From Ophioderma brevispina (Eukaryota > Echinodermata > Ophiuroidea > Amphilepidida > Ophiodermatidae), in NCBI GenBank assembly GCA_023653785.1, contig JAMKCH010001611.1, forward strand, positions 62,001-126,000: 64,000 bases of DNA. Reading direction: 5' to 3'. Each line of letters opens with the position of its first letter. Within the stretch, counting starts at the first letter, position 1. Both the position numbers and the translations under genes were made by a program. The notes under the pieces are model-generated. The model saw nothing but the letters and a program-made list of their open reading frames with translations. It ran no database searches and was not told the origin of the DNA. This document shows positions 37,190 through 47,530 of this stretch, piece by piece.

Positions 37190-38405
37190 ATAAATCAACA
37201 TTTTCGAAAATGGCCGCCATTTTACAGGTAATAGCACTACTACGGTGACTTAGTGTCGGAATGTATATTGTCTGGGTCAAGAGGTTCAATATACAATTGC
37301 CAGAATTGTCTGAGTCATGAAAATATAAATACCGGCTATTTTTTTTCAAGATGGCGAACCATCTCGTCAAAGAAACCATATAATTCTTATTATTATAACC
37401 TAGAGGATGATTTTGGTGTTCAAATGAGTGCTTCTGGGTCAAGGAGTTCAATAAACTATTCTCAAAACTGTGGGATGAATATAATAAAAGTTTGTTTATT
37501 TGCAATTTTGTCCACTTTTTTTCCCAGATTAGCACCCAAGATTTAAAACAAGTACCCAAGAGTGTTAACTACTGCAATGTCAGGCTTATGTGGCAAAGTG
37601 ATAACATTCATTAACCCAGATGCTGCATAATTATTATCAACACAAAATTCTCCGTAAACTCCTCCTTAGAACGTCCTAACTGCGCTTTATGACCCTTATG
37701 ATTAATGAACGAAAAACACAAAAACATGACTAAACCAAAGATATGCACGTGACCATGGACCATTAAATTGTTCGAAATCGGGGCCATTTTACTCTGAACA
37801 TATTTGAACAACCAAATAATAGTTTCGATTAAAGTTAATACCGGCCTAAATATTCAAAATTCCCATGCACTTCCAGATATATGTTTTGGGGAAGGTGACT
37901 ACATATAGAGTATCAAGGTGGCACATGTGCGGTGGTCACATTGGTATCCATGAATACATGACTCACGACTCATCTTGACCTAAAAACCATCCACTTTTGT
38001 CACACAAAAATCGTCTTCTTAGGTGCTGTATAGCATGAGGTTATAACGGATTTGCCTTTTATATGTTGGCCCTCTTGGAAATAGTGAAGTATGAAAACTT
38101 CATTACCTTATATTCATATCTGACAGTTTTGTAAAAGTGTTTATTTTTTTTTTTTTTTTTTTAAATCTTTAATTTGACACCACAATCCATCTTCCATAGG
38201 CTATTATTAATAAAAATGTAAGGTTTGTGTCAATAAAATGCAGCCATATTGGAAAATATCTGCACATGCAACATTTTATAGTTTTGGGAATAGTTGGATT
38301 GAACTCCTGACCCAGAAAAAAAAATTTCTACACCAAAATTGTCTCTTCTTAGGTGTTGTTGGCTTTAAGATGGCTTCCGTTTGGGCAAATGGCGTCGTAT
38401 GCAAA
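37190..38405. repeat. Repeat with alternating GGGTCAAG and AAGATGGC motifs
   Basis: The word TGGGTCAAGRGGTTCAAT occurs at about 37270 and 37435 (170 bases apart) and, inverted, at about 38300. Between these lie AAAATGGCCGCCATTTT at about 37208 and AAGATGGC words at about 37350 and 38370. The 138-codon minus frame over 37143-37559 repeats within itself (NSLLNSLTQ, later NCILNLLTQ) because it reads this tandem DNA. I treat it as non-coding. Confidence 0.6.
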
Positions 38406-38822
38406 TTTGCACCACTTTTAATTTTGGTATCACCGTTTTAGCTATGAACTCCCATCCCTACGGTCAATTTCAGCGATGATGACAAATGTTATTATTCCGG
38501 ACCCGGAACCACTCTCCTAAACTGGTTGGTTCTGCCAGCATATGTATAGAAATTCCAGGTTGGACTGGTATGAATTTATTCATAACACTGACGAAAATCA
38601 ATAGTTTCATAATGATGTCACTGGTAGTGTGGGACTTTTGGGCCCTGTTTATTTGAATGGAATGTCCCATAAAATTTGGAGTAGGTTTATCATTCTCATT
38701 TCCTGGGGACCTTTTAAAAGCATATTCAGGGAATTATCAACAGCTAGAATAGGGTAGTGTGATGGTTAGAGGCTTTAAGACCTATTTTTTTAACAGGCCG
38801 GCTTCTCCAGATATGGAATTTG

Positions 38823-39010
38823 AGGGCACGTGTGATCCAATGTTGACGCGACAGACTCATGACTGATGGTAGGGGGTTCGAGTCCCGCTGCGGCAAACGT
38901 GTTGTGCACTTGAGCGCGTAAATCCGTGCCGCCTGTTAGTGCAGTGCCGCTGTGCTTACCCACGCGGCTGGAAAGTCGGCTTGAATGTTGGTTGAATATT
39001 TGAATATTAT
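38823..39010 (+). mobile_element. tRNA-derived SINE with AT tail
   Basis: The head contains GTGATCCAATGTTGACG as an A-box region, an ACTCATGAC loop and B box GGTTCGAGTCC (38875-38885). Next come CGTGTTGTGCACTTGAGC and CTTACCCACGCGGCTGG, a decayed form of the module seen in the SINE at 18455. It runs into an (AT)n tail from about 39003, where SINEs often end in simple repeats. Confidence 0.7.
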
Positions 39011-39080
39011 ATATATATAAATTAAGATATATATAATATATATATATTATATATATATATATATATTATATATATATATA
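39003..39080. repeat. (AT)n microsatellite
   Basis: Interrupted TATATA runs between the SINE tail and the outer transposon end. Another (AT)n tract lies at 40597-40622. Confidence 0.85.
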
Positions 39081-40519
39081 TCGTCGGCCGCGTCACATAC
39101 TGACGTATGTGCAAAGATACGCATTCAGAAAAAACGGCTTTGAAAAATTTTGCGATTTTATTTTCCCATACTGTTAATTAAAAAGTATATTTCAATTAAA
39201 ACCTAGTGCAAAATCGCACGACTAATTAAATTTCAAATATATTAACTATTAGCTTCCATTAATTAGATATGCGAAAAGAAAAGATGATGTTTAAATAAAA
39301 ATTACAGGCACTATGTGGGAAAACGACCAAAATAGCAATTTCAACGTCCCCATGTAAAATAAAAATACGACGCGAAATTACGTCGTTATGTGAAGCGTTT
39401 GCGTAAATCGTCACTATGTGAAAACAAAATACCAATTCTACCGTGAAACTGCAAAATACGTCGCACAAATACGTGACGCGGCGCTTATTCCCCAAAATGA
39501 AGATACGATGCTATGGCCTGCGTAGTATAGATTTTCGAAAAATAAGTCGTTCCCTTATGTGATGCGGCACAATTTAAGTATTTGTAAATTACGCCTAAGT
39601 TAACCCTCTGTATACCGAGGGTTTTTCCCCGGCTTGTTTAAAACCCCCTTTTTGGGTGCCAAATTATTTAATGTAATTGTCAATTGACATGTTCCGCTCC
39701 TTTTATCCAAAAACAAACATTCCACCGGAGTATAGGTAAGATACAGGGTGATCCCAAAGTGATGGATAGGGGGGGAACCACCCTTCGGGCAGAAGTACCA
39801 ACATACCTAACACAACCACAGAACATCACATACACTTGATTTTGGTCCCAATAGATAGATATGGTCTCATCTTTCCATTGATACCAAATGTGAGGTTACC
39901 AAACATGCCTAGTATTTTGGGTCACCAAATGACGTCATAAAGTGCGCATGTCGGCCCCAAAAACTGCCAGTCCATTAGGACACACACAGTGAAAATTCAA
40001 TTTTCGCCAAAAAGGTTAAAAATCAGATTGTCTGCGGTTTTTGACTGTACTTGATGGGAAAATGACTAGTTTTATAAAAATGACAGCATTTAGAGCCCAT
40101 AATAAGGTGTTTGAGTCGTAAAATTACGAAATATCAATTTCCACCATATATTCAGTATTTTCGTATTTTCCTCAACATATGACGTCATGGTGACGGCATA
40201 ATGGGGATGTTAGTACTTATTTTGGTACCAATGGAAAGAAGAAACTCTAAGCTATCCTTTGGTACCAAATTTACAGGAATCGGGTGTTCAGTAACGAAAA
40301 TCACAGGGGGGTGGTCCCCCCCCCCCCCCCCCCTTCGGGAGTTTTGTTACAAAAAATGGCTCAGGTAGACGAGGGTTAATTAATATTTTACTAATTAAGC
40401 CACTTTGAGGTTTAAAATTTGGTGAATATGTAGAATAGTACAAACCAAACGTACATACCAAATTTCTCCAAAAAGTCCAAAATGTCGAATACGTCACTAT
40501 GTGACGCGACCGACGATAT
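39077..40519. mobile_element. DNA transposon with 31 bp inverted ends
   Basis: The left end ATATCGTCGGCCGCGTCACA continues TACTGACGTA, and the right end is its inverse, TACGTCACTATGTGACGCG then ACCGACGATAT, with few mismatches. The interior repeats CACTATGTG (39309, 39411, 40494) and TTATGTGA (39387, 39555), possible transposase sites. No transposase frame is present. The element is split by a second transposon (39604-40375). It borders AT repeats, so any target duplication such as ATAT is hard to prove. Confidence 0.8.
39604..40375. mobile_element. piggyBac-like element nested in outer transposon
   Basis: TTAA at 39600-39603 and 40376-40379 brackets ends CCCTCTGTATACCGAGGG and the inverse of CCCTCGTCTACCTGAGCC. 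TTAA targets plus CCC-starting ends are the signature of piggyBac transposons. The 772 bp body has no transposase, so it is non-autonomous. It carries a C tract at 40316-40333. Because it cuts the outer element, it arrived later. Confidence 0.8.
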
Positions 40520-41720
40520 ACTCCAATTGACGCGTAGCGATATCTTCTATGATTAGTCTTATCGTGGAATCGACGAATCACCCGATAACATTTACATTAT
40601 ATATATATATATATATATATATGACTCTATCTTATAGATTTTTGAACCTAGCCTTGTTTATAACACGATGCGAGATTTTAAAGGATGCCCTCGTTTAAAT
40701 TGCTTCTTCAGTTACTTGAATTGCTTGTTTTTATATTTCCCATCGTAATTGGTATTGTAATGGCATTGTAGAACTAGAAATCAAAGAACTATAAACATTC
40801 ATACCCTAAAGGTCAAACACCACTTATTACATAGATATTCACAAAAGGCGTCCAATAGGAATGATTTATGTTTAATCTTGTTCGCCGAAAGGAATTCACT
40901 ACTGCCTTAGTTGCTATTAAAACAGGACATTGATTGGCAATGGTTGGTGCTTTTAAATGTCAATTTAGTGTATATGACCAGCAAAAATAACGTATTCTTT
41001 TCTTTTGTTATTTTGACCAGAAATATGTTGATCAAAATAACGAAAGTAGATGTAGCTTAGTGTTTTTTCACCTATATTTTTATAGGTTATTGAACCTAGC
41101 CTTGACATTTTCCATTATGTAAAGAAGCCTTCAATCACACCAAAATGTTTTTTAGGCTTATAACGCGATCAAGTTAAGGTTTAAAATTACCTAAGTATAA
41201 ACATGTAAACATTACCCAAATATTAGGGCATGTATTCCGGGTAGACACTCAGCACATTTAAGTTTAGTAACCGTGTATCTTGAAGTAAACGAATCGTTTT
41301 ATTAAAAGGAATTAATAAAAAAAGCATGGTAAAATTTAAACCAAATTTCAAAGACTTAAAATGCGTATGATTGTAAAACCAGACCACAGGGTTGTTTAGC
41401 ATCGCTTTTTCTTTGTGTGCTTTAAAGCGTGTCTATCCTTCTCCTTGGTCTAATTTAAAAAACCTGTTTTCCTTTCCTTGCTCTCCCTGATTCCTCCTTA
41501 TGGTTTTCCCTGTGTCTTCCTTTTATAACCTTCATCTAAATAGTGTTCAGTATTTCAGAAAATGTTTAACTTAAACTAATAACGTAATTACAAACTCGCG
41601 TTTTCTTTTTTTTAATTAACACACTTTGTTGAATACTATTTTATTTTTAATAATTTGCATCGAGTAACATGTCGTTATTTAAAGACGATCACTTTAGTGT
41701 ACAAGTCTATTGCTTGCTTT
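40520..41720. other. No recognisable feature
   Basis: AT-rich. The phrase TTGAACCTAGCCTTG occurs twice (about 40641 and 41091), hinting at a small duplication. Confidence 0.4.
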
Positions 41721-41722
41721 AA

Positions 41723-41950
41723 ATGGTTGCGGCTTTGTATGGAGCTTGTAGGGGAGTTACTTCAACTACGTATTCTAACCTTAAATACGTAAATATCGCG
41801 ACATTTCAAGGAACGTCACAAACGCCACGGAAAGCGTTTCAAGTGTTGTTTGGTGGTCAACCATTAGAAGACAAGTCGGAATTTGAGCACACAGTTAACG
41901 ATGTGAAAGGGACCGATATCACTGGTTTAAGCGTTAGCTTTATGAAGCTG
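41723..41950 (+). CDS. Candidate first exon, unknown protein
   Basis: An open stretch of 76 codons from ATG, ending at a donor-like CTGGTGAGA (41948-41956). The residues look like a compact soluble protein, with TFQGTSQTPRKAFQVLFGGQ followed by EDKSEFEHTVNDVKGTDITG. Codon choice is more mixed and less A/T-driven than in neighbouring frames. The open frame runs on to 41983, 27 bases past the proposed donor. I do not recognise the family and see no membrane segment or signal peptide. No second exon was found downstream. It could equally be a transposon-derived fragment or a chance frame. Confidence 0.3.
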
Positions 41951-42539
41951 GTGAGATTCAAAATATCTATAGTCTATAGCTGACATCGCAAAAGTTGTTG
42001 GTTCGTTGCACCCAGTTGGTGATTAAAGTCCCATTTATCACCTTGAAGGGTGGTGTCTCCGCCTTGACTAAGATTGGATATGTTTATACCCCCAAAAGCT
42101 GCGATTCAAGGATAGTGTCCCTATAAGGGTCACCAGGCTCCAAAACTTATCCAATCTTAAACAATGGTTTGCCTATTATCACTGGAGTTTATACAATGAG
42201 AATTCTACCTAAATTTAACAAATCCTATCACCTATTATATTTAGGCAGAGAACACGGTCTCACGAGATATTGAGACAACAAAGGAACATGAAGTATATCA
42301 ACAAAAATACAAGGACGGCATGGGGAGATCAAAGTGAACACCAAATTGAGAACCCGACTTGATGAATACAAGTACTTAGGCCAAACACCCCACTTAAGAT
42401 GGAGGGTACGACAAAGCAAAAAGATAACGAAACGAGATAAAAAACAAAATGTGGTGCTTTTAGACCCAAAAAGGAATCTATATAAGTGGTACACACTATG
42501 TCATTTGAAGACATCGATAAGTTTCACACTCACACTGTA

Positions 42540-42690
42540 GGTGATAGTATATCTGTAAAATTAATAAACTCATCTGTATACTAGCGTGTGGGCCTGACGT
42601 TTCAATCCTAGCAAGATCTTCATCAAGGCAAACTGACCAAATATAAACCTCCACTCTTTCGATTAGCAATATGTCTGTTTTTATTATTAA
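42540..42690 (-). mobile_element. Penelope-like element terminal fragment
   Basis: On the minus strand this region reads GCCTTGATGAAGATC, a short loop, GGATTGAAACGTCAGGC, then GTTTATTAATTTTACAG. The same layout, a hammerhead-like core beside an AT-rich AATTTTAC phrase, is known from the terminal repeats of Penelope-like retroelements. The reverse transcriptase is not recognisable nearby. The frame at 42334-42540 (+) has no clear domain. Confidence 0.55.
42592..42629 (-). ncRNA. Hammerhead ribozyme-like motif
   Basis: Minus strand: stem I GCCT pairs with AGGC. The core TTGATGA stands where CTGATGA is expected. Stem II GATC pairs with GATT around a loop, followed by GAAA and the CGTC cleavage-site context. 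One core base (C to T, or an added T) departs from the consensus, so self-cleavage may be lost. Confidence 0.55.
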
Positions 42691-42699
42691 AAAGTAAGG

Positions 42700-45600
42700 G
42701 ACTGCTTCGGTTGCCCCGGCGGAGCATGATGAACCGCAGAACGGGTTTTATGATCGACGAAACACCAAACTGTAAAGTGGGTAACGATTATTGAAACGTT
42801 TAATTAACCTATTTAATTCTCAAAGATTTGAGGAATAAATAAAAACGGAAGTTTCTTTATTGTTATCCAACCCTTTGGTTTACGCACGATGTCAAAAGAC
42901 GCACAGAAAATTGGAATCGATAATTCCCGACGTATAACACACATTGCCCCATAGCCTTGAGGATGCGTTTTGGAATCAAGCGGACTCAACAATCCGACCC
43001 ATCAAAACAAGGTTTGTTTCATGAGGCTTAATTAATTTTCGGTCCATAAAAAATCCTAAACCCACTCTCAAAACAGGTTGAGAATTACAATTGGAAACAT
43101 CCCCATTCTTTCATCAATAAAACATTGCCCTACTTACGAATAGATTGGAATTGACGTTTAGTTATGTGTTGACTTTTTTGCTGACGTGGTCAACGTGATA
43201 CGATATAATCACATAAGCCTTACAGTCTGTCTCAAGAAAAAGAAAAATGGCAACAGCAGAAAATAATATTTGATTTACCGAAGTGTGTATCATACGAAGG
43301 AATAAAGGCTCGGCTTTCAAAGACTTTTTATTTCATCATTGCACTGGTCATTCAGAGATGCCCGAATTGACTTGTGCAAAATTCCATTTTGTGCACTTTT
43401 CTGTATGGTTTCATATGGTACAGGAATCGTCTTTTAAAACAGAAACAATCGCTTAGCGAGAAGTTAGTACTTAATATGTTCGTGTAAATATTGGATAATA
43501 GGAAACCCTCTCGTTATGGATATTAGAGAGATGATAATAACCACAGTATGTATTTCAGATACAACCTTTAATTTGAACTACCACTGACACTGGTTGGAAA
43601 TGCCAGCCGTTATACAGCCATATCCATTTCATAGGTGAGTGACCCTATTGTTATGATGGTCATTATGTTGAACATTGTGGTAGTTTATCAATCAAATAGA
43701 TTCTAACTATTTTAACCACAGTCCATTGACACGGAGATTGACCAAATTTTCAAAACTTAAGAAACAGGTTTTAAACAACAATGACTTTCACTATGAGGCA
43801 ACCAATGAAGTATCAACTCCTATGGCACAGTTCATCAAATAGCTATTCATAACAAGTGTATTTAGAAACACACCTTGAGTGTTGTGTATCAACTATATGA
43901 TACTAGATCACACAAGATCAGCTTCATGTCATGCATGTTCCAAAATACCAACCCATGAAACTGTTGCCTTGGTTTGATGAGCATATTGTAACTCATAGTG
44001 TGTGCTTTCTGGGCTTTGTCACATACTGGTACTCTCAAAACCATGGGTCATGTCATCCATTACTGGTCAAATGTGAACTGAGAAGTTATTCACTGTGAGG
44101 GTGCGCTATCATCCAATCATAACTTTTGTTTCTAGCTGCTTCGGAAATGTAATGAATTCCTAGTAGGCCCATATACCATGTCCTTAATTCTTAAAAATAA
44201 TTGGAACCAGGGGACTTCTTGTACTGCTAAATTATGAGACAACCCCCAAACTTCTTGTGCATGACTGATATTCTACCAATCATTTGCTTCTACACCCATA
44301 TGCTGGGGAACTTCCAATGTTGGGGCTTTTCTTTTAGCTACTCCGATTTTAGACCATCTTCGTGGAAAAAAACATGATTCGGAAGTGTTTTACAGCCACG
44401 GAGTGTTTTTTAAAGACGAGGGGCTAAATGGTCTCTGATAATGTCCCGGGGGCCACTTGTATCCAAAGGTGGATATGATGCCGTGAACATAGAATTACAA
44501 ACTGCACGGCCCTAACAATTAAGTATTTCCACCGACTAAAACATAACCTTAAAGGGATGTTGTCTGTCTTATCGTACCTTTAAAACAAAGTAAGCAATGC
44601 ATTAGGTCGTGAATATACCCTTTATTATCTTGCTTGCTTTACTTGATTTTCGATTTCTGCTTAATGTGAGTATTACATATCCTAAATACTTAACTCACAA
44701 TTTCGGGTTTAAGAAAAAACATAATCTTGTTCATCATGTTGGCTCTGTTTTGACACCTACTCAAGTACGAGCGTACATCACCCCTGTTGGACAAAACAGA
44801 ACCCTTTTTCGCGTTTTCTTTTTCACGCATCATATCCACCTGTGAATACAAATCCCCCCCCCCACATTCTTTCTTTTTTTTGAGATAAATATTTAAACAG
44901 TCTATGGGATCGTTACTGTTCTACTCTCCTTTTTATATTTTTTTTTAAATTATTTTGAGTTCGGGGGAAAGGAAGATAGTTATCTGTTAGAAAACAAGGC
45001 TCACTCATTATGTACGGACCACGCTTTGTTTGTACTCGAATCAAGATTATTGTACAAATTTTAAACAATTATTCTGTTTTTTATTGATTTCTTATAAGTC
45101 TCCTGGAAATAAGGAGACCAGATAAAGGACTTCATTCGAAGTTATCTAGCTCTGGATATAGCATGAGTAGCGCCATGTCTTTTCCTCCATCTATATGAAC
45201 CATAATCACTTCGAAGAAAGAACAGTACCTTCTCTATTAATGCGACAGAGGGAAATATAAATATTCAAAAAGAGAGATAATAAGGAATCGTATTGTAAAG
45301 TGTTACCTTTCTACGTCGATTTTAGTCTAGCTACATTGATTAGACCTGTTCGTCTTTGTTGTTTGCTTCCCTCCTTACCAAACTGGTAACCTATTATCAT
45401 TAGTATTGAACAAACAACGTGAGTTGGCGGACACTAAAATGAGTATCCAGTTTATTTGTCTGGAAAGTATTAATGAAACGCTTAAGTGTTCGTAAAACGC
45501 CAAGCAGCGCGATATTCCCGTATTCGTCTTTATTCGCAAAAACGATTCCAAGCCACGAGAAAGTGTTTCAGATTTAATTCTGGGCCGACAACTTCAAGAA

Positions 45601-47490
45601 CCTCATAAATAGGGTCGCACCTGAATTCGTGTCTTGGGCTATTAAAGGGATATAGATCAGATCGTAAAAAGACCCTTTCTCACCACCAACAAACGCCTAA
45701 AGGCTGTTTTATTATCTGTGTGTGGTGGATGTCCCCCTTTTTCAGCAGCGCGCGAAATATGGATAGTTGAATCAACTAATTTAAATAACACTTGACAACA
45801 AATACATAGCGAATCATCATATTTGATTTCCAAATATTAAATGCATAATTCAAAAATGCTCAAATAAAAACCGGAGGGTTGTTAAATCAAAGCTTTTTTT
45901 GTATTAGAAGAACTCGGGTATTTACATTTTTTATTCTTTATTCTGATCCAATATAGTAAATGTCAATCTACTTAAAGTTTTTTTCCCCAAAAACACAAGT
46001 AGGTACAATATAACTTGGGAGTATATTTTGCAAAAAGATCCTAAAATTGAAAAGCTGCTCTTTGATATTTTGGTATTATATACATTGTTGCAGATCTTTT
46101 AAGCTTGATTCTCAAGTGCAGAAAGGTATAGAACCAAAGCTCAGGGGCAATCAAGCCGGTAAGCCAAACAAAACACTGATGTCAATAATATAAGATCATA
46201 ATCTTTATGTTAAAAACAACTGCTAAAAGATACACAAAGGGCAGCTATTTATCTTTAATACTTTAGATTCAAAAGTGCAATACTCATCATCAACTCTGTT
46301 GTCAGTACTGTGAAGCAGGTCTTGAATGGACTGGGTGTAATATCTGTCCCACATATCTTAAGTCAAGAAGTGGGTCACGTGTCATTTAATAATCAATTTC
46401 TTTTTAGAACAGAGAAGTTTCCTTTAATACCGCAGAGTACGTGAATTCGCATACGTTTTTACTAAAGGAACACGCCTTAAAAGGCAATGATTTACATAAA
46501 GTTGAGTTCCCATTATGTAATTTAGAATTCAAAGGAAGTAATTCATTAAAATATTCCGAAATCTTGAACACTTAAATTGGCGTTTAAACACTGTATGAAG
46601 CATCGTGAGGAGGAGAGTAAATGATACGAAATAAACAACGTAGGAATTTGCAATAAGAAAAAAATAGGGCGTCGTTCTTGTTGTTGTTCTGTGTGTGTGC
46701 TGTGTGTGTGTGTGTTGGGGGGGGGGGTTCCGCTGCTACGGGAAATTTTTGTCCCCTGCAAAAAGTGAGATATTTAAAGTCGAATGCGGTAAGTAAAAGT
46801 TTTGCTTTGAAAATAATTTTATGTGACTAAAATCCGACTCTTGTCGTTCCGAAGATACGACCGATCAAAGTATCGGAGTGGCGACAAAAAAAAAAACTTG
46901 GCAAAAAAGCCTTTTCTGGTTTTGTTCATATACTTGATGTATATTATAGTTTCAAACCAGTGTAATTAACAATATTTTTCAAAAAATAATTGTAGGCTGT
47001 GGGTTGTGTTTTTCTTTTAACGTTTGTATTGAATGTTAAATAAAATAAACCGATTCAAAATCTAACTCACTTAATACTGCGATACATTTCTTATGTATTT
47101 CTTTTTTCCTCACCCGGCTATATATTTGCAAAATTATTTAAAAAATTAATACAAAGTAATTAAGCATCTTTTTCAACCAAACTTTGATTGAAAAATTATG
47201 ATAATTACTTCACTCACATAAAACAAGCAAAAATAATGTACATAATTCGTATAATTAGCGCCCTCACGTTGCACAAACTTAAAGGCCTATATCTCAGTTC
47301 GTAAAAAAAAGCGCAAAATAAGCAATTTCAAACAAAAAACGTAACTAGAAAACGGTATGATAAAAAAAATGGTTATAGGATGAAAGGTCTGGATAGGAAT
47401 TAAATTTGGCACAGAGTTAGAAGACTAAGCTCTAGAACACCATGTCTTCCGATTTTTGAATTTCTCCGCGCTTTTAAGTTATTCGTAAAA
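42700..47490. other. Long stretch without recognised genes
   Basis: I found no frame with a known domain and no transposon ends. There is a small hairpin GTCTCCT / AGGAGAC near 45099-45119 and a TG repeat followed by a G tract at 46690-46731. The frame at 44609-44845 and others are short and unsupported. Confidence 0.4.
46690..46731. repeat. (TG)n plus G tract
   Basis: A GTGTGTGTG run, one interruption, a second run and then ten Gs. Confidence 0.85.
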
Positions 47491-47498
47491 AAGTGCTT

Positions 47499-47530
47499 AT
47501 TGGCTGGCTCCCGTTGCCATGGCAACCAAT
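47499..47530. promoter_or_regulatory. Perfect X-box with flanking CCAAT words
   Basis: GTTGCCATGGCAAC (47513-47526) is the ideal palindromic binding site of RFX factors, which in animals drive ciliary genes. An inverted CCAAT word (ATTGG, about 47499) lies upstream and CCAAT overlaps its right edge. No gene start could be identified on either side, so the target is unknown. Confidence 0.5.

Noticed and set aside
37143..37559. 138-codon minus-strand frame
   Set aside because: Its protein repeats within itself because it reads a tandem non-coding repeat.
42334..42540. Basic frame next to the hammerhead motif as a Penelope coding remnant
   Set aside because: No reverse transcriptase or GIY-YIG motif could be seen, and it lies on the opposite strand.
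45099..45119. Hairpin GTCTCCT / AGGAGAC as a terminator
   Set aside because: Isolated short stem with no gene beside it; bacterial-type terminators are not expected here.
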